Assembly (NCBI RefSeq): GCF_001898575.1
Contig: NZ_MKUD01000002.1
Location: 111,232 to 175,231, forward strand
Length of the DNA stretch: 64,000 nucleotides
DNA from: Spirosoma sp. 48-14
GTDB lineage: Bacteria > Bacteroidota > Bacteroidia > Cytophagales > Spirosomataceae
Direction: 5' to 3'
Shown: one piece after another, positions 16,920 to 25,403 of the stretch
How positions within the stretch are numbered: the first letter of the stretch is position 1
Layout: each line of letters begins with the position of its first letter
The notes under the pieces: generated by a model
The model's database searches: none
Seen by the model: the letters and a program-made list of their open reading frames with translations, nothing else
What the model was told of the DNA's origin: nothing
Made by a program: the position numbers and the translations under genes

Positions 16920-18023
16920 TTACAAATCTACATACGACATAGTATGTACTTTATCAGCTTTCGTATTGACGAATTTCTTCTCAGGCTTATCAAAGTCCGT
17001 AATATAGAGCCGATTCCCTTTCAAAAGAACCTCAGCGGGCTGGTCAATTTTACCCGTTTCGCCTTCTGTATCCCCATTCTGGACGAGTGTGCTCACTTTA
17101 CCTTCGGGCGTAACGGTCATCACAGCATTCATTCGTGAATTGCACAGGTAGATTTTATCTGTTTTCCGGTCAATGATCAATCCATCCACACAGGCAATTT
17201 TATGATCGGTATTCACCACTTCTTTCGACGCTAAAGAGCCATCTGGCTTCAATGTCAGTTTGTAGAGCGTTCCGTCGCCGAACGAACCCGTATAAAAAGC
17301 ACCTTTACTGTCGTAATCCAGGCCATCGGCTCCGTTATCAACCCCCGTCTCGTTAACCTGTGTCGTAAATGTGGCCAGAATGTGCGAATCCATCGTTTTA
17401 GGCTTTAAAGTAACAAGCCCTTTAGCGAGTTCATCCAGTGTGAAATGGAACACCGCACTGCCTTTGTCGTTGTCAGGCATATCCCACTGGCTGTCGGTCA
17501 CGTAAATTGTATTCCCTTTCCAGACTACGGCGTTCGATAAACCAAAGCCGGTTACCACAGGATCAATTCCAACGACCTGACCACCCTTCAGGCGAATCCG
17601 CATCAGCCTCGACTTGTAATCTTTGTCGTTTTCATACTGGTTATCAGCATAATACAGGTTACCATCGGGTCCGAAAGCCAAATCCATAGGGCAGGCATGT
17701 TTTGTGTCGGGATGGGCGGGTAAACTGGTAAAAAACTGAACCGAATCGCTGGCGAATTTTACGATAACACCGGGGTAACTATTATCAGCCAGGTTTGGAA
17801 CCGACAGGTAAATAGACCCATCGGGTGCCAGAGCCATCCCATCAGGCGTATTGTACTTGTCAGGTAGCGTGTATAGTAACTTCGGGTTACCAACGGTCGA
17901 TACGTCTTCTTTGGCACTATCGAGGTTTCCTGTATCCACTCCTTTTGCATTTTCTTTCTTCTGACAACCAGCGGCCAAACCGAGGCCGAGTAGAAGCACG
18001 ATCAAAGACTGTTTCATATTCAT
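16920..18023 (-). CDS. SMP-30/gluconolactonase-like beta-propeller lipoprotein
   Basis: A 367-residue lipoprotein (lipobox LAAGC near residue 20) with a six-bladed propeller: NTPDGMALAPDGSIYLSVPNLAD, MDLAFGPDGNLYYADNQ, GVDNGADGLDYDSKGAFYTGSFGDG, CVDGLIIDRKTDKIYLCNSR. The pattern is typical of SMP-30/gluconolactonase or NHL-like proteins, which often bind calcium. It resembles the soluble propeller at 15024 in theme but not in sequence. The lipid anchor suggests it works at the outer or inner membrane surface. Enzyme activity versus a simple binding role cannot be told from the sequence. It lies on the opposite strand from the two DUF1080 genes, which flank it. Confidence 0.8.
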   Translation of the reverse strand: MNMKQSLIVLLLGLGLAAGCQKKENAKGVDTGNLDSAKEDVSTVGNPKLLYTLPDKYNTPDGMALAPDGSIYLSVPNLADNSYPGVIVKFASDSVQFFTSLPAHPDTKHACPMDLAFGPDGNLYYADNQYENDKDYKSRLMRIRLKGGQVVGIDPVVTGFGLSNAVVWKGNTIYVTDSQWDMPDNDKGSAVFHFTLDELAKGLVTLKPKTMDSHILATFTTQVNETGVDNGADGLDYDSKGAFYTGSFGDGTLYKLTLKPDGSLASKEVVNTDHKIACVDGLIIDRKTDKIYLCNSRMNAVMTVTPEGKVSTLVQNGDTEGETGKIDQPAEVLLKGNRLYITDFDKPEKKFVNTKADKVHTMSYVDL

Positions 18024-18089
18024 ACGTTGTGTAAATCATAATCCCGACGTTAACAGTCTGTTCGCTGAATTGTTGTACATCTTCGTTCT

Positions 18090-18920
18090 ATGAAAGTATA
18101 TGTCCTGGCATCCTGCCTGAGTTTGTTTTACGGTTCAATACTGGGTCAAAGCAGGGAAAAAGCAACCGGCTGGCAATCGCTTTTCAACGGAAAAGATTTG
18201 AGTGGCTGGGAAACCTATCTCGATCGACCTTATTCGGCAGATAAGCAAGCACCAAAACCAGCTCCGATTGGCCTCAACAACGATCCCAACCATGTTTTCT
18301 CAGTCGTGACAGTCGATGGGAAGCCTGCTTTACGGATTTCTGGCGAAACCTTCGGGGGCATCAATACACTGGCCGAGTTTGAGAACTACCATTTCCGGGC
18401 CGAATTCAAATGGGGAACTCAAAAGTGGCCGCCCAAACTTGATCAGCCACGCGATAGTGGTTTGCTCTACCATAGCGTTGGATCGCATGGAACACCTATG
18501 CTCTGGATGGAGTCGTTCGAATTCCAAATTCAGGAGGGTGACTGTGGTGACTATTGGGGGGTGATGGATGTACTGGCAGATATTCCGGCCACGAAAAACG
18601 ACAAGGGAAAATTCATTTATCAGCCCGAAGCACCACTGATTACCTTTCAGGATAAAACCCCTAATGGCCGCACCTGCCTAAAAAACCCCGACAATGAAAA
18701 ACCGTCGGGCCAATGGAATGTCATTGAATTATATTGCCTGGGCGACACCTGCCTGCACGTTATAAACGGCAAAGTCAATCTCAGGCTGGAACATACACGT
18801 CATGTCGTTAACGGCGAAATCATGCCCCTCACGAAAGGTAAGATTCAGATTCAGTCAGAAGGGGCAGAGGTATTTTACCGAAACATTCAGATTAGCCCCA
18901 TTAGCCAGTTACCGAACTAG
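18090..18920 (+). CDS. Secreted DUF1080 protein, long form
   Basis: A 276-residue protein with signal peptide (MKVYVLASCLSLFYGSILGQ) and a DUF1080 domain. The opening reads WQSLFNGKDLSGWETYLDRP, then NYHFRAEFKWGTQKWPPKL, RDSGLLYHSVG and MESFEFQIQEGDCGDYWG, and the close is KGKIQIQSEGAEVFYRNIQI. It keeps the CGDYWG and GQWNVIELY motifs of the long-form members, which the shorter DUF1080 protein at 16232 lacks. Role: probable cleavage of 3-keto-glycosides outside the cytoplasm. Its neighbour at 16920 lies on the opposite strand; together these genes look like a sugar-lactone and keto-sugar handling group. Confidence 0.88.
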   Translation: MKVYVLASCLSLFYGSILGQSREKATGWQSLFNGKDLSGWETYLDRPYSADKQAPKPAPIGLNNDPNHVFSVVTVDGKPALRISGETFGGINTLAEFENYHFRAEFKWGTQKWPPKLDQPRDSGLLYHSVGSHGTPMLWMESFEFQIQEGDCGDYWGVMDVLADIPATKNDKGKFIYQPEAPLITFQDKTPNGRTCLKNPDNEKPSGQWNVIELYCLGDTCLHVINGKVNLRLEHTRHVVNGEIMPLTKGKIQIQSEGAEVFYRNIQISPISQLPN

Positions 18921-19031
18921 CAGGCTTTTCCCGAACTACGTAGACTGTGGTTTACGCTTTGATCTACTCCGGTTATTCACTTTTCAACTCCCGTTACAAA
19001 CTGGCACTGGCTATTGGGGTATGCGTTCATG

Positions 19032-19039
19032 TAGTTTTG
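19032..19039 (+). promoter_or_regulatory. -7 box TAGTTTTG for the small secreted protein gene
   Basis: An exact TAnnTTTG match 18 nt upstream of the ATG at 19057. A start site near 19046 would lie downstream of the alternative ATG at 19021, which favours 19057 as the true start. The -33 half is weak. Confidence 0.4.
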
Positions 19040-19056
19040 AGCAAGACAACAACGAC

Positions 19057-19704
19057 ATGAACACCTTTTATACCCCAGTCCTCGGATTGGTGGCTACTCT
19101 GATTATGACACAATCCATTGCCCAGAAAACGCCGAAATCTATCGCCGGAGAATACTACCTCACAGGTGTCCGTGAAGTTGGATCGGGGATCAAACTAAAC
19201 CCAGACTCCACGTTTGAATTTTTCTTCGCCTACGGTGCCCTCGACCGGATGGGAAAAGGGACCTGGAAACTCCAGGGCGACCAGATTATTCTGAACAGCC
19301 GCCCAAAACCGGATAAAGACTTTGCTCTGGTCAAAAGTAGAACGGTTCCCGGCAATCAACTCACGATTCGTATTGTTGACACCAACAAGCAATTGTTGAG
19401 TTATATCCTGGTTGGTGTTAAACATGGAGCCGATATTCAACAGGGCACCACCAACGCCAATGGGCAGGTGCATTTTAATAAACACCCCGTTGATGCCCTT
19501 ATGCTCCAGTTTGAGTTCTGCCCAGAACGCTTTTCTATTTTCCAGGTCGCTCATAAAGAACACAACGACTTCGAATTCCGATTCGAACCCTGGCTGATGG
19601 ATGTGTTCTTCGAGAATCTGTCTCTTACTCTTAGCGACAACGCGTTGAAAGGACCTCATCCACTACTAGACCCCAATAAATCATATTCATTCCAACGAAA
19701 TTAG
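19057..19704 (+). CDS. Secreted protein of unknown function, beta-rich
   Basis: A 215-residue protein starting with a signal peptide (MNTFYTPVLGLVATLIMTQS, cleaved after IAQ). I used the ATG at 19057; the frame stays open upstream to 18802, but that part overlaps the DUF1080 gene and has no signal sequence. The mature part begins with a short domain resembling lipocalin/DUF-type small-molecule proteins: IAGEYYLTGVREVGSGIKLNPDSTFEFFF and GTWKLQGDQIILNSRPKP. A second region of alternating strands (LSYILVGVKHGADIQQGTTN) follows. No function is recognised. The gene is followed by a very long perfect palindrome. Confidence 0.7.
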   Translation: MNTFYTPVLGLVATLIMTQSIAQKTPKSIAGEYYLTGVREVGSGIKLNPDSTFEFFFAYGALDRMGKGTWKLQGDQIILNSRPKPDKDFALVKSRTVPGNQLTIRIVDTNKQLLSYILVGVKHGADIQQGTTNANGQVHFNKHPVDALMLQFEFCPERFSIFQVAHKEHNDFEFRFEPWLMDVFFENLSLTLSDNALKGPHPLLDPNKSYSFQRN

Positions 19705-19710
19705 CTAGAT

Positions 19711-19782
19711 TAAACACAGAGGCACGGTGTGCACAGAGAATAAATCGTTTAATTCTCTGTGCACACCGTGCCTCTGTGTTTA
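19711..19782. repeat. Perfect inverted repeat with 31-bp arms
   Basis: 19711-19741 (taaacacagaggcacggtgt...) and 19752-19782 are exact reverse complements separated by 10 nt (aaatcgttta). It lies between convergent genes at 19704 and 19795. There is no T tract. It may act as a terminator but its length and perfection suggest a mobile palindromic repeat unit. Confidence 0.65.
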
Positions 19783-19794
19783 AATTAACCCGCC

Positions 19795-20286
19795 CTAGTT
19801 GACGCGTTTGAATACGAACAGGTCGCTGAACGACCAGCTTCCATCTTTGGGCTGGCCGCGTTGAATCACTAACTGGTTGGCTCCGCGTTTTTCATAAATG
19901 ATTCGGATAGATCCGTCCTCTTTCTCGAACAAAGCCCGGTTAGGGCTGGCTTCAATGAACCGATAGCGATCCGACTTATCTTTTTCTTCCTGCCCAATCA
20001 GGCCCGGCTTAAAATGTTTGACGAGTACAATTGGCCCTTCGCTGGTCTGTTCAAAGATCAACATCTCGTACATCGTTACCTTGTTGTCTTTCATCATTCG
20101 CATGAAGCCCGACAGGTTATCGCCAACGGGTGCAATCCAGGCGGCTTCAATAGGCCCTCCGTTGAATGTGCCCAGCCAGCGACCTTCCATAAAAGCAACA
20201 TCAGTCAATGATCCTGTCGATTTACTTGTTTGCGCCTGAGCTGTAAGCGCGAGCAGCAGGCAGACTAGTGAATAAATTTTTTTCAT
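19795..20286 (-). CDS. DUF6265 family secreted protein
   Basis: A 163-residue protein with signal peptide (MKKIYSLVCLLLALTAQA). The mature part carries the DUF6265 pattern: FMEGRWLGTFNGGPIEAAWIAPVGDNLSGFMRMMKD, then VLVKHFKPGL and FEKEDGSIRIIYEKRG. The fold is lipocalin-like and the function unknown. It lies 59 bp downstream of the LytTR response-regulator gene on the same strand and may share its transcript, which would link it to the kinase pair upstream. A perfect palindrome separates it from the convergent gene on the plus strand. Confidence 0.8.
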   Translation of the reverse strand: MKKIYSLVCLLLALTAQAQTSKSTGSLTDVAFMEGRWLGTFNGGPIEAAWIAPVGDNLSGFMRMMKDNKVTMYEMLIFEQTSEGPIVLVKHFKPGLIGQEEKDKSDRYRFIEASPNRALFEKEDGSIRIIYEKRGANQLVIQRGQPKDGSWSFSDLFVFKRVN

Positions 20287-20345
20287 GCAGATTTAGGAAT
20301 ATTGGTAAGCGAAGGCAGATAGCGACCAAATCTACCGTTTCGGCT

Positions 20346-21158
20346 CTATTTCCCCATCCATTTCTTGAACTCTGTAGCGCGTTCTCGGCTTACCAGAACC
20401 TCATCGTCGGTAGCAGGTTTGAGGGTCAGTTTGAGTTTGTTATTGAAGTAGGGGTGAATTTGCTGGACGGTGTTGATGTGCACGATGAATTGTCGATTGG
20501 CCCGGAAGAACTGCGATGGATCAAGCATATTTTCGAGTTCATCGAGCGGGTAATCCAGCGAAAATTTCTGATTGTTTGTCGTCCGAAACAGGCTTACCCC
20601 TTCTTCCGAATAGAAATAGGCAATATCGCTGACCTCTACAGGCACCCACTGCTGCAAGTGCTTTACCAGAAACCGACGTCGGTAATCGCTGGGCTGAATC
20701 TGCTGGCGAAGTTGTTGTACCAACGCATCAATATCGACGGTCCCCAGGTGGTTGCTTTTTACCTCGCCCGACTCGTTGGTCGTTCCACCTTTGGTGCGTC
20801 GGTATTTGGTCAGACTGGCTTCCAACTCGTGCCGTTTGATCGGCTTTAGCAAATAATCAATACTATTGACTTTGAAAGCCTTAAGCGCATACTCATCGTA
20901 GGAAGTGGTAAAGATAACGGGGGCGCTCACGGTGGTCTGCTCGAAAATCTCGAAGCTTTGCCCGTCGGCCAGTTCAATATCCATCAGAATCAGATCGGGA
21001 GCCAGCGGTTGCCCAGGGCCGTTGGCATTGAGCCAGGCCACCGACGACCGAACACTGGCTTCGGTGCCTACAATCGTAATGGTTGGGTCTACGTCCTGCA
21101 ATAATTTGGTGAGTTTGCGAACGGCTAATTCCTCGTCTTCAATCAGCAGTACGTTCAT
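20346..21158 (-). CDS. LytTR-family response regulator
   Basis: A 270-residue regulator with an N-terminal receiver domain and a C-terminal LytTR DNA-binding domain. The receiver has the acidic pair E8/D9, the phosphoacceptor D60 (LILMDIEL), a conserved Thr near 85 and K106 (LLKPIK). LytTR spans about 165-265 (RRFLVKHLQQWVPVEVSDIAYFYSEEGVSLF and FFRANRQFIVHINTVQQI). LytTR regulators bind imperfect direct repeats in promoters. It is the only response regulator in the window and lies 131 bp downstream of two overlapping histidine-kinase genes, so it is their obvious partner; the three further kinases on the plus strand have none of their own. Confidence 0.93.
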   Translation of the reverse strand: MNVLLIEDEELAVRKLTKLLQDVDPTITIVGTEASVRSSVAWLNANGPGQPLAPDLILMDIELADGQSFEIFEQTTVSAPVIFTTSYDEYALKAFKVNSIDYLLKPIKRHELEASLTKYRRTKGGTTNESGEVKSNHLGTVDIDALVQQLRQQIQPSDYRRRFLVKHLQQWVPVEVSDIAYFYSEEGVSLFRTTNNQKFSLDYPLDELENMLDPSQFFRANRQFIVHINTVQQIHPYFNNKLKLTLKPATDDEVLVSRERATEFKKWMGK

Positions 21159-21289
21159 TGGTTAAAAGAGTTAAGATGATTGCGCATTTGAGACATTAAA
21201 AATACATGACAGACCGACCAATCTGCAACCTACATGGGCGCTAAACCAGCAAATCGCTGGTCGAAACGGTATGAACCCGTTATGAACTG

Positions 21290-22327
21290 TCAGCCCTGGC
21301 GAATCAACGGTAAGGTCACTGTAAAAAAACGATCATCGTCCTGCACGTTAATATCGCCCTCACCCAGTAGTCGATACTGAGTGGCGATGTTCGATAAACC
21401 AACCTGATGCGACACAACCCGACCACTTCGTCGCTGTATGTTGTTGCGAATAACCAGTCGTGCATCGGGGTGGGTTTCGATACAAATGTGAAGCGGCTGT
21501 TCAGGCAATATACTGTTATGCTTTACGGCGTTTTCGAGCAGCAATTGTAAGGTGAGTGGCGGTAAGAGATGGCCATCAAATCGGCTGTCAACTGTATGTT
21601 CCAACCGAATGTTATCGCCATAACGCGTACGGAGCAAGTGGAAATACGACCGGGCAAACTGCATCTCTGCCGAAAGAGGCACTAACTGTGCTTCATTACT
21701 TCGGAGCAGATATCGATATACACTGCTCATTTCCTCGACAAACAACTCGGCCTTTTCAGCATCTTCTTCAACTAGCGAAGAGAGTGTATTCAGACTATTG
21801 AATAAAAAATGGGGATTGATCTGACTTTTCAGGCTCTCAAACTTGCGCTGTAAGTTGGCCTTTTTGAGTTGCTCCGTTTCGATGATTGTCTTCTCCCATT
21901 CCTCAAATGCATTGATACTCTCATAGGTAAACGATACAATCAGTACGGTTAACACAACAAACAACAGCCCATAGCCTAGCCGCTCAAGCTGAGGCTGATA
22001 ATTGGGCAAACCCACCTGGCCGAAACACCACCAGGCCACCGTTGTGAACAAACTGGAGTTGAGTGCCAGCAGCAGTAAATTCGGAATAAACCGCTGAATA
22101 AACTGCCGATTGTTTGGAAAAATCCGGTGCGACTGCAACGTAATCAAATTGTTTACATACCAGTGTGGGTACATAAACAACAACATAATGATCGAGGTCG
22201 CTAAAAAGATGTGCCTGCTGTGCCAGTACTGGCTCCCCAAAAGCAGGCTGTTTTCAATCAATATGAAAACAGGCAGTACAATCCACTGTATGGTAATATC
22301 CTGTTTTGTGTAGTGAGGGAGTTTCAA
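21290..22327 (-). CDS. LytS-type sensor histidine kinase
   Basis: A 345-residue membrane kinase. The N-terminal 135 residues hold four hydrophobic segments. A short linker leads to the His_kinase (PF06580) domain with H173 in SLKSQINPHFLFNSLN and an HATPase domain from about 245: LTLQLLLENAVKHN, RRSGRVVSHQVGLSNI. The start is a TTG at 22327, whose bases overlap the stop of the upstream kinase gene (TTGA), so translation is coupled. Co-transcription with that kinase and the downstream LytTR regulator is expected. The ligand is unknown; the membrane part lacks a recognised sensing domain. Confidence 0.9.
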   Translation of the reverse strand: MKLPHYTKQDITIQWIVLPVFILIENSLLLGSQYWHSRHIFLATSIIMLLFMYPHWYVNNLITLQSHRIFPNNRQFIQRFIPNLLLLALNSSLFTTVAWWCFGQVGLPNYQPQLERLGYGLLFVVLTVLIVSFTYESINAFEEWEKTIIETEQLKKANLQRKFESLKSQINPHFLFNSLNTLSSLVEEDAEKAELFVEEMSSVYRYLLRSNEAQLVPLSAEMQFARSYFHLLRTRYGDNIRLEHTVDSRFDGHLLPPLTLQLLLENAVKHNSILPEQPLHICIETHPDARLVIRNNIQRRSGRVVSHQVGLSNIATQYRLLGEGDINVQDDDRFFTVTLPLIRQG

Positions 22328-23430
22328 GACACAACGGGTTTAGCTAGTAGTGAATGAACATCGAACCGTTCTTTTTGGGCGAGCGCCAGTCGAACAGTAA
22401 AGAAATGACCATCATCGTCGATAAGAGGTCGGGCTAATCCAAACGACTCAAAGCGAATGGCCAGCGTTGCCAGGCCACCTCCCTGCTGCTGTACATTAAC
22501 AGCCACTTTTTTCCGTAGAATCGTATTGCGCACAATCAGCATTCCATCGTCGGTGTATATACAGATTCGTAAAGGCTGCTCAACCAGTAAACTATTATGG
22601 CGCAGTGCATTTTCGATGAGTGTCTGCAACGTAAGCGAGGGAAGCAGACAATCCAGTTCCTGTTCATGTATGTCAATTTCCCAACATAGTGTAGCGGGGC
22701 CGTCGCTCCGGCTGAAACGTGTATCGAGCAGATACCGGTAGGCCGTCAGAAAATCCAGTTCATCGGATACGGTTACCAACGGCCGTTGCCCAGCCTGAAG
22801 GATATACCGATAAACACTGGCCAGTTCGTCAATGAACAAACCAGCCCGTTTTTTATCGTCGGCAATGAGCGCCGAGAGTGAGTTCAGGGCATTAAACAGA
22901 AAATGCGGATTTACCTGGTTTTTCAGGCTGTCGTACTGACTCTGTAGACCGGCTTTTTTTACGGCTTCGGCTTCTTCAACTGCCTGTCGATAGCGTTGCA
23001 GGTAATACGTCACTTCGTAAAAACCACCTATCAGGAGCATTGTTGCAAGGCCGATGGCCCAATAAATCAGATAGACTTTAGCCGTAATTGGAACCAACGC
23101 AAGGTTTGTAGCATCGGTCAGGAAAACGAAGAATACCTGAGATAACGTAGTTATTACTCCCAGCCCTACTAACGTAAATAAGACCCGCCGACGAGTTTGT
23201 TCAATCGCTTCGTAGCGCTTACGGACCAGCATAAGCCAGCGCACATGAATTTCCCAGACAATAGCGACATAGACCATACCGAAGATGGCCCAGCTAAAGT
23301 AGACTACCGGATTGTAGCTGTACTCTTTAAGGTAGACCAGGTTGGCCAGCAGAATCGAAATGGGGATAGCGACCCAGCGTATCCACTTGTCATTCAATCG
23401 TTCCAAGAATGGTAATGTTGCTTCATGCAA
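22324..23430 (-). CDS. LytS-type sensor histidine kinase
   Basis: A 368-residue membrane kinase with four hydrophobic segments in residues 15-140 and H176 in SLKNQVNPHFLFNALN (an A replaces the usual S of the LFNSLN motif). The ATP-binding part runs from about 250 (LTLQTLIENALRHN) and ends with an unusual GGGLATLAIRFESFGLARPL rather than the GVGLSNI version of the other kinases in the window, so the N- and G-boxes have diverged. Its stop overlaps the TTG start of the next kinase. The first residues (LERLNDKWIRWVAIPISILL) resemble those of the kinase at 30879. Ligand unknown. Confidence 0.88.
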   Translation of the reverse strand: MHEATLPFLERLNDKWIRWVAIPISILLANLVYLKEYSYNPVVYFSWAIFGMVYVAIVWEIHVRWLMLVRKRYEAIEQTRRRVLFTLVGLGVITTLSQVFFVFLTDATNLALVPITAKVYLIYWAIGLATMLLIGGFYEVTYYLQRYRQAVEEAEAVKKAGLQSQYDSLKNQVNPHFLFNALNSLSALIADDKKRAGLFIDELASVYRYILQAGQRPLVTVSDELDFLTAYRYLLDTRFSRSDGPATLCWEIDIHEQELDCLLPSLTLQTLIENALRHNSLLVEQPLRICIYTDDGMLIVRNTILRKKVAVNVQQQGGGLATLAIRFESFGLARPLIDDDGHFFTVRLALAQKERFDVHSLLAKPVVS

Positions 23431-23605
23431 TATAGAACAAACACCGTAAAATTCCTCAGGTCGTATCCGTACACAATACAGGCTTTATCAAACGATTCTC
23501 TCATACTATCCATCTTTGCCAGATTACGCAAAACCAGCAATTATCAATTGAGAGTGTGATTCACGCGGTTCACCCTTGAATCTTAACGCTTCGGCTAACA
23601 ATCTG

Positions 23606-23636
23606 TTTAGCAGCGAATTGAGCCGCCCTACTTTTG
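23606..23636 (+). promoter_or_regulatory. Predicted Bacteroidota-type promoter of the secreted protein at 23695
   Basis: TACTTTTG at 23629-23636 matches TAnnTTTG and is preceded, after exactly 19 nt, by TTTA (23606-23609), one base off the -33 TTTG. The start site would be near 23643, giving a leader of about 50 nt. This is the best-formed promoter seen in the window. Confidence 0.55.
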
Positions 23637-23694
23637 TATTGTTCTTTTTTAACCGCTACGGCGAATCATAAACAACAAATAACTTCTGAAAGTC

Positions 23695-24105
23695 ATGAAA
23701 ACAATTGCCACAACACTCCTTGCCGCTGTACTGCTGAGTACATCAACGTTTGCAGCACACACACCTCATTTACCAAAGTCTCCGGTGTCGGTTGGCCCAA
23801 CGGCTATTACAAATTCGTATAAAGTAGCCATTTACCCATCGGCAGTGCCATCGAAAGTAAATGTAATGATCGAACGCGAGCCTGGTAAAGCTATGGAGAT
23901 TTCGTTACTGGATTCGGATGGGTTTACCCTCGCCACAAAGTACATCAATAAAAAAGAAGGTAACGTTCATGTAAAATTCGATTTGTCAGAATTGAACGAT
24001 GGTGCCTACCAGATCCAGATTGTCTCGGGTAGCGACAAAAGTGTACATGCGATGAGCATTAACACACCTACTGCTCAACCATCGCGTACCATTGCGGTGA
24101 AATAA
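23695..24105 (+). CDS. Small secreted protein with C-terminal Ig-like/sorting-type fold
   Basis: A 136-residue protein with a signal peptide (MKTIATTLLAAVLLSTSTFA). The mature part of about 115 residues resembles the beta-sandwich found at the end of type IX secretion cargo: KVAIYPSAVPSKVNVMIEREPG, MEISLLDSDGFTLA, VHVKFDLSELNDGAYQIQIV. It stands alone, not as the end of a larger protein, so it may be a stand-alone adhesive or stress-related domain rather than a sorting signal. It has a well-formed promoter and a strong terminator, so it is an independent transcript that may be highly expressed. Confidence 0.75.
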   Translation: MKTIATTLLAAVLLSTSTFAAHTPHLPKSPVSVGPTAITNSYKVAIYPSAVPSKVNVMIEREPGKAMEISLLDSDGFTLATKYINKKEGNVHVKFDLSELNDGAYQIQIVSGSDKSVHAMSINTPTAQPSRTIAVK

Positions 24106-24132
24106 GACGCAGGTCATAAAATTCAGCTAGCT

Positions 24133-24160
24133 AAAAAGGCCGTTTCACAACGGCCTTTTT
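24133..24160 (+). terminator. Intrinsic terminator
   Basis: aaaaaggccgtt (24133-24144) and aacggccttttt (24149-24160) form a 12-bp stem with a 4-nt loop followed by T. A textbook terminator for the small secreted protein. Confidence 0.9.
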
Positions 24161-24276
24161 TCAGTTCAGCCCACTAGAATACCGCTTCATCCGAAACTGA
24201 ACTGGTATATAGGCTTTTAGCCCGCAGTTTTGCTTTGGTCTTTACGGCTATGTTCCTCTTTAAACAGACAAATACA

Positions 24277-25257
24277 ATGAAAAAAGCTCTCAAAATTGTC
24301 GGCCTTATCCTGGGCTGCGTCCTTCTGGCACTGCTTGGATTTGGCGCTTATGTATCCATTGTGGGTGTCCCTACCTACGACCCACCTACCATTCCTGATA
24401 TTACGATCGAAAGCACACCGGCCCGTGTAGCTCGTGGTGAAGTCATTGCCCAGATTCAGTGCATGTCGTGCCATGCCGACAAAAACAACCGCCTAACCGG
24501 CAAATACCTGGCCGAAGTACCAGCCATTTTCGGCAAGCTCTACTCCAAAAACATTACACAGGATAAAGAGAAAGGTATTGGCAAATGGACCGACGGTGAA
24601 CTGATGTATTTCCTGCGTACAGGCATACGACGGGATGGTTCGTATGCACCGGTTATGCCTCAGTATCCAAACATGGCCGATGAAGACCTGAAATCGGTCA
24701 TTTCCTGGCTTCGCTCCGACCGTTTCCCGGTACAACCTTCGAACCAGGAAGCGCCAGCGTCCGAATTCTCGCTGTTCTCGAAAGCACTGGCTCACACCAT
24801 TATGAAGCCACTTCCCTACACGGGTCAGGTAGTAGCTTTTCCTGATAGCGCCAATCTGGTGGCCCTTGGCCGCTACACAGCCGACGCCATTGGCGATTGC
24901 TATGCCTGCCATTCGGGCGACCTGATTGACCAGGACAAAGTCCATCCCGAAAAAACCAAAGGGTATTATGGCGGTGGTATCGAAATGGTGGGCGAAAGCG
25001 GCAAAAAAGTAATAACTGCCAATCTGACTTTCGATGAAAAAACGGGTATTGGTAGCCGGTATACGAAAGAGCAGTTTATCCGGGCTGTGAAGTTTGGCGT
25101 ACGACCCGACGGCAGTATCCTCAAATATCCGATGGAGCCCAAAATGGTTTTATCGGATCGGGAAGTTGGTGCTATTTATGAATACCTGAAAACGGTACCG
25201 AAAATCAATCACGACATCGCGCAAAAAACGGCCGAACTTCAACTGGCAGAGAAGTAA
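24277..25257 (+). CDS. Membrane-anchored di-haem cytochrome c
   Basis: A 326-residue protein. A single N-terminal hydrophobic helix (about residues 7-29) anchors it, and two haem c sites are visible: CMSCH at 62-66 and CYACH at 208-212. Each half carries a distal Met candidate (residues 127 and about 275). It resembles the two-haem cytochromes that accompany alcohol or sugar dehydrogenases and pass electrons to the respiratory chain. I started it at the ATG at 24277; the frame extends upstream to a TTG at 24235 but that would add a non-conserved leader. No dehydrogenase subunit lies next to it, so its donor is unknown. It is the only c-type cytochrome in the window. Confidence 0.88.
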   Translation: MKKALKIVGLILGCVLLALLGFGAYVSIVGVPTYDPPTIPDITIESTPARVARGEVIAQIQCMSCHADKNNRLTGKYLAEVPAIFGKLYSKNITQDKEKGIGKWTDGELMYFLRTGIRRDGSYAPVMPQYPNMADEDLKSVISWLRSDRFPVQPSNQEAPASEFSLFSKALAHTIMKPLPYTGQVVAFPDSANLVALGRYTADAIGDCYACHSGDLIDQDKVHPEKTKGYYGGGIEMVGESGKKVITANLTFDEKTGIGSRYTKEQFIRAVKFGVRPDGSILKYPMEPKMVLSDREVGAIYEYLKTVPKINHDIAQKTAELQLAEK

Positions 25258-25403
25258 CGCTTTTTCAAAGACTCCGATGAACGGTGATGACGGCTGACTA
25301 TCGCTAAAATTACCACTGAGAGTCAACGCCTACATCGTTCATCGTAGTCCATAAATCACTATTTTTAACCTCGCTTTAATGTAGACTTTCTATTCAGGAC
25401 CGC

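Noticed and set aside
18802-19056. N-terminal extension of the secreted protein at 19057
   Set aside because: The in-frame codons overlap the DUF1080 gene and contain no export signal, while 19057 begins with a good signal peptide and a -7 box lies just before it.
20268-20849. 193-codon plus-strand frame
   Set aside because: It overlaps the LytTR regulator and DUF6265 genes antisense and has no recognisable protein character.
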